Notes: generated from the sequence alone by a model not told the origin. Shown: positions 57,701-62,723, counted from the first letter of the stretch. The stretch: DNA of 64,000 nucleotides from Clostridiales bacterium (GCA_003524095.1 DOEE01000002.1:117528-181527); one strand, 5' to 3'. Made by a program: numbers and translations.

Positions 57701-60191
57701 TGATTTGCCATTCGGCGATACAGATAGAACAGTAGGTGTCGGACATGCTGGTAGAGAGCAAAGCTACAAAAAAGCCAAATACACCACAGTTACTTTCTAC
57801 GACAAACCTTATGGTACTTCGGGTACATCTTCAATTGGTACATTTAATACTTCACCAAAAATTTGGCTAGATGTGCCTAGTACTCCAATGCAAGTCAAAA
57901 CTCAAACCATGCATATCGCCAAAGATAAGTGGACTAGACTCTATGGGGATATACTAGCATCAAATAAACCCGACACTACCAAATATAGAGTCGCTTCCTT
58001 GCAATTTGATGCAGGCTCAATCTTTGACAATAAAAACGATGCCCAAACTTGTATTTTGTCAGGATACTATATATCTATGGGTGCAAACACCAAAACCATA
58101 GAGAAATCCGAACTAGTAGACTTTGAAGAATATGAAAATGTAAGCATCTATCCTATCTTCAAAGCAACCACCGGCTACACCGTAACTATTCGCTCAATAA
58201 ATAATTTAACGAATAGAGATTTGGAGCATTACGAAGTAGACACTCCAGACATTTCGATGGATGGTGTCAACATGGATTTGTATTCATCTACAGACGTTAC
58301 TTACTTTATTGAGAAAGGCAAATATTTTGAATGGTCTACCATTGTAGATATATACACAGCATCAAACCCAGACCAAGAATTGGCTTTACGTGGATATGTC
58401 TTAGGTATAAATTGTGTTGATGACTTATTCTATATGCAAGGTTTCTCTCGTGGAGACAAAAATGGCAATTGGGTAGCGGATTATTCATTTAATACAGAAT
58501 ATTCTTCTAGTGGATTTGGCTATGAAACCAAAGGCTTTAATACATATTTCAAAATGCACTTTATTCCTACTTCAGATGTAGTACTCACACCTTATGGAAC
58601 AAGTGCTAACGATATGAATTTGGATGTAACATATATTTGCGACGGAAGTGTGTCAGATGCTTATGGATGTAGTCTACTTCCTGAATATAGAGATTACAAA
58701 AAAGGGGAAGTATATAATATAAATATTGAATTGGTTTATGCAAATGGAACTGGAGAATATAGTGTTGGCGATGGAATAGATAATTACGCACCTGCTGGCT
58801 TTACTTCAGGTTCTACATTTACTATTCATGATGTAGAGTATAATTATGGCAAACTACTAAGCCCATTGCAAGTAGGCGAAGTTCACTTTAAATGGGTTCA
58901 TAAGTTTCACGATACTTATACTGAAACAAAAAACTATGTATCTTCAAACTATTATGATGAAGTTACTAAATGTAAATATTGTAATTACGAAAATTGGAGA
59001 TATATAAGACCTGCTCCACCACCAACAGAAGAGTGTGACCATAATTGGGAGTATACTTATAACGGAACTTCTCACTGGCAATATTGTACCGAATGTCAAG
59101 ATACACAAAACAAAGGTCCTCACAATTACACATGCGCATTCAACAAAGACCAAAACAAATGTATAATGACATGTGTTTGTGGAAGCACAAAGGCATGCGA
59201 CTGTGAAGATTGTAATTGTGGAACAACCCATACTCACAACTACACTGATTGGAAAGATAATGGAGATGGAACCCACACAGGAACATGTTCGTGTGGCGAT
59301 AAAAAGACGGAAAAACACTACAAAGATTATAATCATGCCACACCAGTTTCTTATACAAATGACAAACACGCTTATTATTGTTATAAATGTGATTACTTGT
59401 TCTCCAGCGATAGCGACCTTGAAAAATGTGTAGATAATGGGCCGAGTGTTCAAGAATTTCCTTGCGGAACCAAATGGTATTTTGATTGCTACATTTGTGC
59501 TCGTGGGATGAAAGTCGAAGTTAAAGACAAAAAACTTGGAAATCATAAATATTCTTACACATACAAAAATGCTGAATATCATACGGTATATTGCACCGAA
59601 TGTGGATATGAGTTCGGTGAAAAGTTCCATTATTATATTCCTTTTAAAGGATTCCCAGTATATAATATGCAAGAAGACCAAAAAGCCAACTGGTGTTATT
59701 TGGTTTACGACTATGAAAGATGTCAGGGTTGTAAAGATGAACACCCGGTACTATCTCAAGAGAACCCAACTTTCTACCCTCACACAATGAAAGTAGTAGG
59801 ACATGTCTCATGGGGAAAGGGATATAATGTTGCGCATGAAGAATATGCTATTTGCGAAGATACGATTAATTGTGGATATAGAGTGATAACTCGTCTGTAT
59901 AATAACGTCGATTGTGAAGAAGATGTTTGTTATGACAGGAGCAAAACTAATTATATTAGTGGTATTTATTGGAAAGGTGATTGGGGAGACTCATGGGACT
60001 TTAATCATACCAAAGACACATGGATAACTGGTTATAGCAGTAATTTGGCCAAAACAGTCGCCACGTCAAATATCAAAAAAGAATCTCCAAATACTAGTAC
60101 CGAAGTAACAACTTTTAAATTTGCTATTGACATTAACAAAAATGAGTTATATAATCGTAGTATAAAATTTGTAAAGGGGAAGACAAAATGA
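36726..60191 (+). CDS. Giant repeat-built surface protein, 7,821 residues
   Basis: One uninterrupted frame of 23.5 kb. The N-terminus is a short cytoplasmic stretch (MEERESSERKS) and one long membrane helix (about 11-37) with no cleavage site, so the protein is anchored by its N-terminus and exported. Most of the length is a series of modules of about 60-110 residues ending in (Y/F)-x-(F/L)-x-GW-x: FHFAGWTLEK, YEFLGWYLDPE, YLFTGWSQTK, YDFKGWQVQ, MVFEGWYYKGK, HTFVGWKILL, FAFVGWNEDK. Each is followed by I(T/N)LYA-x-W-type strands. This is the InlB-B/Flg_new (Listeria-Bacteroides) repeat. Further on the modules become more diverged. Residues about 7410-7765 are Cys/His-rich, with repeated H-x(n)-H-x3-C-x2-C units. 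There is no LPXTG motif or C-terminal helix. ATG after GAAGG. The stop overlaps the lipoprotein start (ATGA). Probably an adhesin or envelope-spanning fibre. Confidence 0.9.
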   Translation: MEERESSERKSLLIKTILIIILLLLSFLATILYVYLYPKTTVNLYKDDPSHPYSSFTIKRYSTLSSLPGIEKTGYTFLYWTYDDWNGERFDLNKELDSEVINLYANYTANQCVINYYVQMYSEVDGYYDTIIKTEPILYGDSYTVWNPVDRNGNLLPDFPVMNGFHFAGWTLEKMVDENDTNLSGKLYEPNTERFYTQPSETMNLHAFYMKNRYSINLHTGIKYEMNGGVPARDENNEYIIKNSDNEVIKDQVIFQQSLGDIAEAHKNMELNVDIYGDEASEYEFLGWYLDPEYKVSIDSHELILQVERTTGIPYYEYEINGEKIKSYAKVIGTKEDGSDDYGFDIYSKWQRKCYKITLNKNSNRSTGKLEPIYLYKVNFDENGNALGFGAYYNDGNSATNTYFTYEGYANGGHYSKVNLEYRETMGSTNVVDNDFVTSVKDSSGRQTYRLIGWTDSINTKNEGTNWYSKWQQVAWSKEYVESGTEQKLRTGAISYGNSVYSQTLSKDVTLYAQWSQLFDIKFAYASGSNQDNFVWSGIEGEWFVLPNMTDIINRPNGNGQPWTKQYNNFAGWTTGTSSLATKYYERINGELNPEYIYTIGRTSATLIVLWQKTPYKVSFYTNDGTNDIHTFYEPVYGGTFRYYPGAPTRTGYLFTGWSQTKFADGQYARLRRESKDNGTTITSDKMAYTSSSNFHITGNMAFYASWTPDYMIEYNANGGTFSSSSKTLYRYSEIVSSSKSQLNLKANIYVGNRIALTREGYDFKGWQVQCADGTYATIKSSSTTRTTFDFYDNKFYSYRAEGVMVDENNKTQFVMTDNTVTLQALWEAKKFKITIIDTRANGTNSNTRVDVVRYDDLYTFPIEDSLGVNYNTKIGYKLVGFSTSRDGTGTRYDVTYVDGSPVMPTIGDEETKIKSNLTFYTIYEQKDITLEYYLPKEDGEPIGFRPTATNVTAPGTISYGQTLVLPTVTSADVTSAGINSKYKFKYWYYVDNGVEKVVKSGDSALFHDENDKLKLYAKLEVESYYVSLSITNPFKDSNYIVETIDVGSFEKNVKIGEAKYNQVMYKLYDRLSKILSDYVLRIEKTTLTDADGNEYEVISKVIFKGYYLNGLFTRTATPVEFNKDTILTGTSNNIVIVTKWDANTVNLVYKSGEEEGAQTKNFSEKYSSEIQFQSNTLFTLEGGLQIKSWYIKSTNETLSPLYFEADSYLTGQNGKYPNLDTLSANGYITWSDSGVGTITIYANTQQICEVTYYTYNGSATPSEATTLKQTFPLGELPSLRSGVNYGDMVFEGWYYKGKKVTSIPVSNSNPNVSLYANYTYKYSVKNVSIIDNIISFPELKKYSKTLDLLGVEKDAETGQYICKNYDSATDKYTYTNQISLTAPTSEDITIPTGYNYHGIKFMNENIIYSLADVNAGITKAVDGTNFEIQTYFTKTYTLKYRLDTNDNQTFGDDTTDDKVETYQVGYDNVAVDNSTINFIAKKPAHTFVGWKILLADGTLSEKTYVLGEGITLSTVETVLKPVFGAPATGTIEVIIQLIKSSTESGDKPPITIHNGETYTFTGSKDDIGNRVSDVWGSGTHDLYRWKANSTAKSYLNKEYFEIGDSFTVPTAIQEDLIFTFTGEWVKKYIIDFTQDAEHVLAEYTTKSVTLQEGVEFTLKETPTIPTPGITFEYWLVTIGGKEIEIRVGDKIVVTTNSTYTFDSTLTNVTHYFPMLNGLENTYTLVGSWTSVKYDVTLNIVDPLDPNTTLHTLKLVDVPYGTTIGNREMLDSSFKYLDEASKGLISTILGMENDSRGIRCWKDKDGNVVVLQNISGNLELYAVWENKYSVEYVAESTEFGYSQTMPTTYHLHGDKITFNNVLSSIYRKGYMTVYFADGKYNVISGPVNDYYQLTKFGITNKDTGDLLATLEIDEDNSFSSFEIINANITITPIFERISKVTFKDNTADDGGQVVFQDSQEKYVVFVKTGETLELKDFNTSRTGFAFVGWNEDKTSETIQDKVTGNGSEITVYAVWASTRKAQFVLQIQYVGGLNSVTLFELPLTKLNKINMTTLQSYLDDSSKNGNFLKIANLQTLGHPAYIYNGQRFYLDGFNVTDNTNNKTHYSLSELCNIDFGASNFNTSENVTVMLNTYDIFSITYINSYDATSGINEVDYFVSNEKSSGKLVASTQFETLTLPNQLTNPTVTRPNYSPAYWSSSSSEYTQNSASKYYFNNASSLTLTSSQLKTISRSLREKNSQNYNLYLMWEYKNINVKLNLIATLKDTADINDQNETVLTDPYLEYRKSTDGSGIKFVNVPNFIHIYSNNVLVRMFNQNNYDFNKADSPITAQVKYNSSIYLSAKFNENFTRNTSVGGYNLVGFTKSLYKLGETCESSKIYRLNRNITINDDILTNGELILYPYYELESARMIYVYAENGTAQVQISNSPVSGFVQAPSDNDKNEEISYNDYIVNRFSQIVITANKPDSGYVFKEFHKDDTFNANIVDNVLSLDCKQFFDGTQENGLRFVEIHYEPIEVKVTMDLDYKYDLKSGSDVGSITFADGGKSDKEFSGTINTDNRNYTVRITSNSGFEYSINNTDSYYNYQFYLDSGYTRPLESVDGKTILVSDLDITYGTENTATLYVLATPKTYMVSFNINKGTLTQSSKLRATSNEIFNCGEVLFDVAVGTANVYVGSILDLPTKETIKDNPMNLSYPNVVFLGFYVQGDQSREIKTEYTVTSNTIFNELYSDSVVIMQYNYLGRTTMVSYQAGSEVIVGDGVDQSAFDIAYEFMHWKHGTNIYNFGDKITIQNSMILEGVFQGKDITFKYSYNTGSDQTTYDDTSKYGQDYVLISEEDNKLTNLKTDPTQYIYGWKYTYSVGEETRDITFKAGTTIPFDSWLGFEYSETNKTIVLNAVYFNKYQYQIVYDVTTNVSNAGEFSSQNYVVRSNSEQDLSFADELLFKINSVQPQNSNENLLFTQYSVKVSTDGGSNFVNDTTNLNLVAGGKLKLLSPTQSNLSTTIVYKLIPNFESNVGSLHVTFDITNPVDNSSLSNNTLVGDTKTLSKINTFTFYTNTLFTDDYLPKVTTSAGNNIANFEIQKQSLTFGLQLDIDWFAFKLVGYMASVYSDDTNFTLKEFRFGVEGDERNLKGVYKLQLSPIWEKKYVINYFNESNVEVTELRQYIDYSSDLTKLSTHGSISPSDLSGSHQVSDFLKENHEWIGYTNIANDHVITSLKSDTTRAVVLFKNNEISCTYATNRVVNLYPAQALKYKVKFATYLLGETTQDLSEFTMADKYASGTDLSIYLGSKITLPDLDTLYTSRNKTKYEFVGFTDKQNSDTYIKTEYEFNINNANNDGTITLFANFQRTAINVSFSFSGVNTRDIEKLGNYTFQLQKQYGDQIDLSYSYNEDDGTYTFVNNNSLSSSDDSLQNVVNQIVKDFDYFKLSKIWVGNSALDTNYTLTLTETIDIILEFEPIYRLQYNMYGNADKIYYDDPLEGKIYPNEKGLLGEQIIEKGITYSAKYNIDKIVIPGVVLSCWSYDGKNDFFDKNGHTTINAFTKSNMTDDYRIALWIKYETNYTVNIYYFNSFEDMVGGKKYANKPISVDTVFGQSFEMNLSSIFDSKIQEMNKDDATKIKIGDTVINNLNELSKVFENQKYTHNGLVNVALNETERKTYSISQYVAGITGVGDIYSVKTYSETTPLVNDLYLVYSPIKFTITLNNMVGDVNAENKFVYDENLVSQSQSVKAEYALEQENNGEIADDKRIIVKGGWTSTEYLDITNTIYLINSNYFKADTNIYLSKYYDFVGWKIRIATTDDTTNTTTYSFKELTENGTGLSVTIDGQNRYQGVTGFGRDINLVACFVPKKITAEVTVKSVDNLGDELKLKFTDKSSKVEISAQESVDSANHVTKYTMQVVQNSKITIESQNETYGISSVSYSGNNFGYGNPLNADINIPTASADDDGVFRIIVTLDYHDTKIVYFNLENNNGSKGKLSKVNFNLNGHQLSTTNITLANESAGGIHFATQVALPKNAVITTNFAEVALNNYTLTSWDMYDEATKKFQTLNSSIEVTSDIYLKAKYEAKEITIEYVIDNNGSKTTLSGIADKYSKGTYGSQITLPYIIVEMGNRVTTGFARGGKSFIFGETITISSKNNAELNGKLTLEVTTIEFYYIRFTKGDTTFELPTVYPQQDNSVKVKIAEQEIRINANTSYYYKSLDSVQNPITGMETRTTGYLMPNEYIIPTPTHEISSSDNVTFIGWKTKSNKVCENGDTYECNSNDAENGIITFNAINSNVIKVEFYITNPVDKTELKLTTNTNKEPSLTEINILVDKKENSVLVDYVGADDNHAQFNVKYTNGETKSTSYFVKSKISEKYLGRDYKFYGWSTESKTSFSDISQFISDSNAVSYYGSNFAKLSDTDIAQKLQNAIKTSKKFYAVWENKFSVEFVDNRGDESNAGTVVSKQYYGKGEQIEFPEQKSIENTLDNRKITGWKSGSHEINYPNPSLSVVNGSNENLKFVPIWSQGYQLTFNMGFDDKKTLIQEIFKSYASEADAGNISTGLGYPYFEDLSQVSGSGSSATINGKTYYSSYTLNDYLTENQTINLNDFKPVDTGIYPSNINLINNATWLNNYYTFDGWKLNGNLIEEKDLANFQISANTELVAKWKAITFDVDFYANKDHAQSGQKDLIKRTLKYNFEDLISVPSETHGTAIKKNNEVVFGADAQQLKQLFPNSGFRQNGWECIDGIITDRDIRIINNLRIVPTYQTEYIIVFKNIRGNELTSIPRQYVINGENIAFDKAQLAQMKVSKMYYYQGSSDDTKVDLFTRPENTEDYSTLPTELPFDENNFRIKKVGEYYYGYIYLDISLSLTINVPNANFGKANENEWTSKIVAITPESTYEFDGNKITLGGSEVFSFDMSGYTNSPELLGWFYYESNQGANGWYNYLTNPRIPNAYLLDDLDYAIKSFSIKIDGGKVNINIVTKTKTYELTNVDASINVFAKLATKNIIKLQNADACDFAMLEYTKSSYSQVNTLYGKSSSDILGFEFKTVYNSCNYTNFSLRTVGYQLKDIENINGFESSNKAIVNNIALNNNDGERITLKAEISKSTSTEIQDLLLNYNISLGYCIENNKTYVLKINPITYSVTYVTDNSSGSIKKLTYPYDFDETKNSAENTDSVSMQTTDYLYIDGQKTNLADLHYYVETSGTQTKVIFVDVPYGANINIVVEPNNDMLMHFAGFNKSTNKGITENGAVLTFRPYEVDEQENNIITNIVVNVLFETNTIDSIELALDFDTKLIGNSGAWFDAINNYNQKTSKTYAENGNTYTNYQIKWKNISGVTAGEDVTELLASLKADYHQEFDQKLPVSQTVEGSIQDLDKLLQYFWMSDKDNWFTETKTFDNYNSNSDGLLVQNDTTKAYNLYGADGKTVRLHYNMTKAVLANFDTSTIDYVDHSTSYNVSRAKVSLVDNSPNTLDQVNKYVFNYTNPGYEYLSDYVDGREYQKLSVKFQLGSNIQFKVIPDDATSEHVKYTFSQDDWKILNRRGTDAIPNDFTRTDEYVHIDSGKSNIDDMFVTYGQEGNLPLINLRASVRPTTYYVNFLNDNDSQIGKIEIAYDAGIDEVHYMYNLQSLYNSTVHSMYKFLDDGYPPKCNFRSSVDTKDTYGELTKIFKFWSTSKGGVEQNPNDIILHNSDFTNIDLYANYVDATPIRFVKFDEDGNKDTYTLYLAPIDFENSTSESFEAYKDQFNRTYGYKVVMDELASLSDFLGNADEVYLKGKDNKSNIYVNFINHLCDADKEDSEQYDKSTGTYIVYPVYTRSLRIGTHYTDKPKDVSDFTLTLSTLGGKYELSMSDSGNLVITNVLEHCLRIATKTNFLSEDEDRDNLEIQPYTGYPDYRFAMWMIDGNNVNSENHIAGNQLKTNDKFLRYQDTTAYPHYNAMFSVTQPDQGKRIIIDSNNNPSETSAYFPFINKLMSQEYIQESDGYKIEYTSLETIDGKVTSTLIIYKDSKDNKLYTITFTPYSSDLNKVVWKVADANGRETILALNSIYSVLDANGSLVITPIAYTDIKLEIEGFYITNRPEKSDKIGSINTNPTNTSKVNGGYKFKGFTATSLSSAELIVIDLDGNETTTKISISPSSEAQENEKYLRNIRFQYKEHGEWKDINENTIVNRSSSDTDMSGGYVMNIRPVADWISSKVNLTRLADNNDAKTNKIWDLTQARDYKDYSFKPSDSDETNELNFELFKGQTLEFNEDLMQFVIKEDEQTVRTIQINRGSDAYVQGIFELNSSSYIGERVISSKTFTGGENNANLLVWIENQVEVSVNVQEASDKVPGYGIVKYQTQDFGNIKSSEVAFSRENKVYGTLTVGISTKLSLSASADTNANHEFQHFVYSKNTYVLVQDVIVSKFGVSENKTTIGVLFDAEPTKSYVYIARMEDSLGSPVKSITVYGGYTINRSGISTNNVSYEILDYWGNQVSAFTIHKVSDESTIETDIYPSMNCYISAINTVFVEGKVTLNNDGKITNTLENGEPIGEQTLYNGNKSSIIDVLVEGVDKSTINFVVYSNDINNTKTTSIGLSANTVYIDQDGTPFVENSKTLKVNKSNNKATLKYSANKIDISLPDDPNNFAGLIKCGKAGYELTSAVVYKTNSYTNDANKAAECLSGQDAEFDVLETVYTIVITITQKDSYYISLKLTLPNGSDFRNLNIQVSKGLENRVDDLYNATGFNGGISVSNNELTFGAVEGGENVIGFKLAHGTTVKSEVKGSTYTVVFTNKAGTETTKISFTLPNIYTLYNDSYAWYMDYSDNHLKFTSEQKTIGDYSYNLWAFDKTNPVTTEAQELENDGTLVLALDRAEVKIHVNGAYWESVNGDGDVSFIKTQEDEERFIYSASKYNEWKQGGLTYKFPGGLIKLDLQKLSYGSFETAYSIIKAGINTQYSLNVPNTIGNIRMNEIPSQCYGLSIKVDGKTSKTIYAVSYDMAYELSNGFAILSCNNNSNTLNSFVDVELTRDNEWVVIDLPFGDTDRTVGVGHAGREQSYKKAKYTTVTFYDKPYGTSGTSSIGTFNTSPKIWLDVPSTPMQVKTQTMHIAKDKWTRLYGDILASNKPDTTKYRVASLQFDAGSIFDNKNDAQTCILSGYYISMGANTKTIEKSELVDFEEYENVSIYPIFKATTGYTVTIRSINNLTNRDLEHYEVDTPDISMDGVNMDLYSSTDVTYFIEKGKYFEWSTIVDIYTASNPDQELALRGYVLGINCVDDLFYMQGFSRGDKNGNWVADYSFNTEYSSSGFGYETKGFNTYFKMHFIPTSDVVLTPYGTSANDMNLDVTYICDGSVSDAYGCSLLPEYRDYKKGEVYNINIELVYANGTGEYSVGDGIDNYAPAGFTSGSTFTIHDVEYNYGKLLSPLQVGEVHFKWVHKFHDTYTETKNYVSSNYYDEVTKCKYCNYENWRYIRPAPPPTEECDHNWEYTYNGTSHWQYCTECQDTQNKGPHNYTCAFNKDQNKCIMTCVCGSTKACDCEDCNCGTTHTHNYTDWKDNGDGTHTGTCSCGDKKTEKHYKDYNHATPVSYTNDKHAYYCYKCDYLFSSDSDLEKCVDNGPSVQEFPCGTKWYFDCYICARGMKVEVKDKKLGNHKYSYTYKNAEYHTVYCTECGYEFGEKFHYYIPFKGFPVYNMQEDQKANWCYLVYDYERCQGCKDEHPVLSQENPTFYPHTMKVVGHVSWGKGYNVAHEEYAICEDTINCGYRVITRLYNNVDCEEDVCYDRSKTNYISGIYWKGDWGDSWDFNHTKDTWITGYSSNLAKTVATSNIKKESPNTSTEVTTFKFAIDINKNELYNRSIKFVKGKTK

Positions 60192-60778
60192 ATACAAAGG
60201 ATTATATTGAAAACAAAAAAAGCAAAAAATTATCTAATATTTTTAAAGGTGTACTAGCAACAGGTCTTGTTGTAGGCTCAATGGTAACTTCAACCGCTTG
60301 TAAACCTAATCAACCACACGAAAGTTCGTCTAGCACAAGTAAAATTGAGACAACCACTTCAGAAACCACAAAAATTGATGAACCAGTAATTAAAACTGAT
60401 GAGCAAATTCAGAATTTTATAAGTGCTATTGATAGTTTATTTAAATTTAAAGTTGACATGAATAATAATTCAGTAGTATTTGCATCAGGATTTAATGAAG
60501 ATACGGGAAATGAACAATTTAGGTTTGTCGTTATTTCTAATGATGAAGGTAGAATAGCCTATATGCTTCTAACTGATATTAGCAAAGAAGAATATTTCAA
60601 AATATTCAATGACTTATCAAATAAAGGTAAATGGTCTAGTGATGAGTTATCAGAAAAAATCTTTGCTGTAAATTATTTAATTGAAAATTGCAATGGTGAA
60701 TCTCTAGATTTAATGACAGAAATAATTAACAAAGAACTTGCAAGACGTGAAGAAGAAAATAAAGAACTTCAAAGTTGA
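60188..60778 (+). CDS. Lipoprotein coupled to the giant surface protein
   Basis: 196 residues. A basic N-terminus is followed by a hydrophobic signal ending VTSTAC (lipid cysteine), then a serine/threonine-rich linker (SSSSTSKIETTTSETTK) and a small globular domain of about 130 residues with no family I recognise. The ATG overlaps the giant gene's TGA (ATGA), with GGGG about seven bases upstream, so it is made in step with the giant protein. That suggests it helps export, anchor or protect it; this is inference from position only. A strong terminator follows. Confidence 0.8.
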   Translation: MNTKDYIENKKSKKLSNIFKGVLATGLVVGSMVTSTACKPNQPHESSSSTSKIETTTSETTKIDEPVIKTDEQIQNFISAIDSLFKFKVDMNNNSVVFASGFNEDTGNEQFRFVVISNDEGRIAYMLLTDISKEEYFKIFNDLSNKGKWSSDELSEKIFAVNYLIENCNGESLDLMTEIINKELARREEENKELQS

Positions 60779-60828
60779 TTTGTAAATAATAAGTTAGATA
60801 ATTTAACAATCACAAGATTTTGTGCACA

Positions 60829-60867
60829 AAAAAGCCCTAAAAGGAATTAACCTTTTAGGGCTTTTTG
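60829..60867 (+). terminator. Strong terminator of the giant-protein operon
   Basis: A 16-bp perfect stem (60829-60844 with 60851-60866) with GC-rich centre and a 6-nt loop ends in a T-run. The following 60868-61039 stretch has short hairpins (GTGCT/AGCAC, CCC/GGG) but no gene. Confidence 0.9.
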
Positions 60868-61039
60868 CTTTAGTGCTTAGCACCTTATATACAGTTTCCC
60901 ACTTAGGTAGGGTTCTCCACTAAATTCTTGCTAGCATAGTTATGATACATGAATTTTTGGGACTATGTCAATAATTTTGAAAAACATTTTTATTTGAATC
61001 TTTGAATTTTGGCGGTCTTTTTGAAAGCGATAAAAAGTC

Positions 61040-62329
61040 TTATAACTCAAGGCTATTTGGGTTTAACAAAAATTCACGTATGCCAATTATTAAATAACCT
61101 TTTTCGTTTCGGCGTGGGCGAATATTCTTTTCGCAAACAATAATCTTTTTGAATGAATCATCAATTTTATTAAAAGACTTGGTTTCTTGTTGCATTTTTT
61201 GTTCGTTAGGGATGTCGTAGGCGGATTGAATGTAATAACGTTGGTTTCCTTTGTTTGCTACAAAGTCTATTTCAAGTTGCTTACGCTCGGATTTTCCATC
61301 GGTGGTTTCTCTGCACTCAACCACTCCCACATCTACATTAAAGTTTCTATATCTTAGTTCGTTATATATTATGTTTTCCATAATGTGGGTGTTTTCTATT
61401 TGTCTAAAATTTAATTGGGCATTTCTCAGCCCAATGTCTTCAAAATATATTTTGTAAGGGGTGTCTATATAGTGCTTGCCCTTAACATCATATCTATTTA
61501 CTCTTTTTATCAAAAAAGAATCTTCCATATACTCAATATATTTGTTAATAGTCGAAGCGCTTATGGAGTTGTTTTTGACACTCTTGAATGTGTTAGAAAG
61601 TTTGGAAGGATTTGTAAGTGTCGAAATTCCAGATGCGATTATATTAAATAATTCCCCAAGATTTTGGTCGGAAGCCAAGTTGTATCTAGAGACAATATCT
61701 CTAAGATACACGTTTTTGATTTGTGTTTGTAGGTAGTTTATTTTTTGTTCGTCAGTTTGCATTTTGACCACTGCTGGCAATCCGCCATATATCATGTACT
61801 CATCTAGGTCGTAATCGGAAGGGCTGGCAAGAGCCGATGTGTATTCCGAAAAACTCAGTGGCAAAACATGGATTTCGTCACCACGTCCTTCAAACTCGGT
61901 CAAGACATCGTGGGACAAAAATTTTGAATTGCTCCCTGTTACATAAATATCCAAATTGGGCTTTCTTGAAAAACCATTCAAAACACTTTCAAAACAATTT
62001 AGATTTTGAACTTCGTCAAGAAGTATATAATACATTTTGTCGTCTAATATCTTGGAATAAATATATTCAATAAACTTTTTGGCGTCTACTTTTTTGTTGT
62101 TAGCCAAGACTTCCAAATCCGCATCAATTTTAATCAAATCGTCGGCAGAATCAAAGGCAAACTTAATAATATGAGAATTATCTACTCCGGACTTGATTAA
62201 ATCGTCGGAAAACAAATTATTGAGCAAGTAAGACTTTCCGCATCTACGAATACCAGTAATGACTTTTATAAACCCATTATGTTTCCGTGTGACTAGCATA
62301 TCCAAATATTTTTGTCTTTTTATTTCCAT
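61040..62329 (-). CDS. AAA ATPase with DUF4143 domain
   Basis: 429 residues of the AAA_14/DUF4143 family. Walker A GIRRCGKSYL (about 26-35), Walker B YYILLDEVQN (about 100), sensor-like VTGSNSKFLS, then RYNLAS and a winged-helix/nuclease-like DUF4143 half with VECRETTDGK and LEIDFVANKG (a restriction-endonuclease-like fold is often predicted there). Common in gut and anaerobic bacteria, often in many copies; their function is unknown. ATG with GGGAG nine bases upstream and its own promoter. Single-gene unit. Confidence 0.9.
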   Translation of the reverse strand: MEIKRQKYLDMLVTRKHNGFIKVITGIRRCGKSYLLNNLFSDDLIKSGVDNSHIIKFAFDSADDLIKIDADLEVLANNKKVDAKKFIEYIYSKILDDKMYYILLDEVQNLNCFESVLNGFSRKPNLDIYVTGSNSKFLSHDVLTEFEGRGDEIHVLPLSFSEYTSALASPSDYDLDEYMIYGGLPAVVKMQTDEQKINYLQTQIKNVYLRDIVSRYNLASDQNLGELFNIIASGISTLTNPSKLSNTFKSVKNNSISASTINKYIEYMEDSFLIKRVNRYDVKGKHYIDTPYKIYFEDIGLRNAQLNFRQIENTHIMENIIYNELRYRNFNVDVGVVECRETTDGKSERKQLEIDFVANKGNQRYYIQSAYDIPNEQKMQQETKSFNKIDDSFKKIIVCEKNIRPRRNEKGYLIIGIREFLLNPNSLEL

Positions 62330-62362
62330 ACTCCATCTCCCTAGTTTTTTTGAATTTAATAT

Positions 62363-62391
62363 ATCTTAGCACAAAAACCATTTAATTTCAA
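62363..62391 (-). promoter_or_regulatory. Promoter of the DUF4143 ATPase gene
   Basis: On the minus strand TTGAAA (62391-62386), a 17-nt spacer, then TAAGAT (62368-62363). Confidence 0.6.
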
Positions 62392-62414
62392 CTATTTAAC
62401 CATGGTTTCATAAG

Positions 62415-62512
62415 ATATTTTTGGCAGAATTGCCAAAAATATATCGTCAAAAGTGCAAAATCGCCAAATCCACAAGATATTTGTGACAATCTTGCCACAA
62501 ATATCTTGTGGA
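62415..62512. repeat. Two related long palindromes in tandem
   Basis: ATATTTTTGGCA-GAAT-TGCCAAAAATAT (62415-62442, 12-bp arms) is followed by a 17-bp-arm palindrome (62469-62485 and 62496-62512, TCCACAAGATATTTGTG). Both share the frame AAGATATTT..G.CA...TTGCCA.AAATAT, so they look like two versions of one element. They lie just upstream of the DUF4143 promoter. Confidence 0.7.
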
Positions 62513-62678
62513 TGTTGGTTACGACTGGATTTCAGTTGGAACTCAGATAAATATCAGTATTGATTAAAATGACTTTATGGATTTCAAACAAAACTTCCGA
62601 TAATGTGCAAAAATTACAGGTCGCAATACCCCAAAATATAATCTACGAAATGTAAAATTTTACACAAGTTAAAATTTT

Positions 62679-62723
62679 GTTTGCTATCGCAAACACCACG
62701 ATAAAATCGTGATTACATAGATT
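62679..62723 (-). repeat. Dispersed two-hairpin repeat, copy 2 (inverted)
   Basis: Read on the minus strand: AATCTATGTAA, hairpin CACGAT-TTT-ATCGTG, then GTTTGC-GATA-GCAAAC. Same parts and order as 21293-21338. Confidence 0.7.

Noticed and set aside
58944..59744. A 266-codon open frame on the minus strand opposite the Cys/His-rich end of the giant gene
   Set aside because: It lies wholly antisense to a strong coding frame, has no ribosome site, and its Phe/Ile/Val-rich sequence is what the complement of Cys-, Asn- and Lys-rich codons gives.
60868..61039. A structured RNA after the giant-protein operon
   Set aside because: Short hairpins (GTGCT/AGCAC, CCC/GGG) exist but match no known RNA family and there is no clear promoter or terminator of its own.
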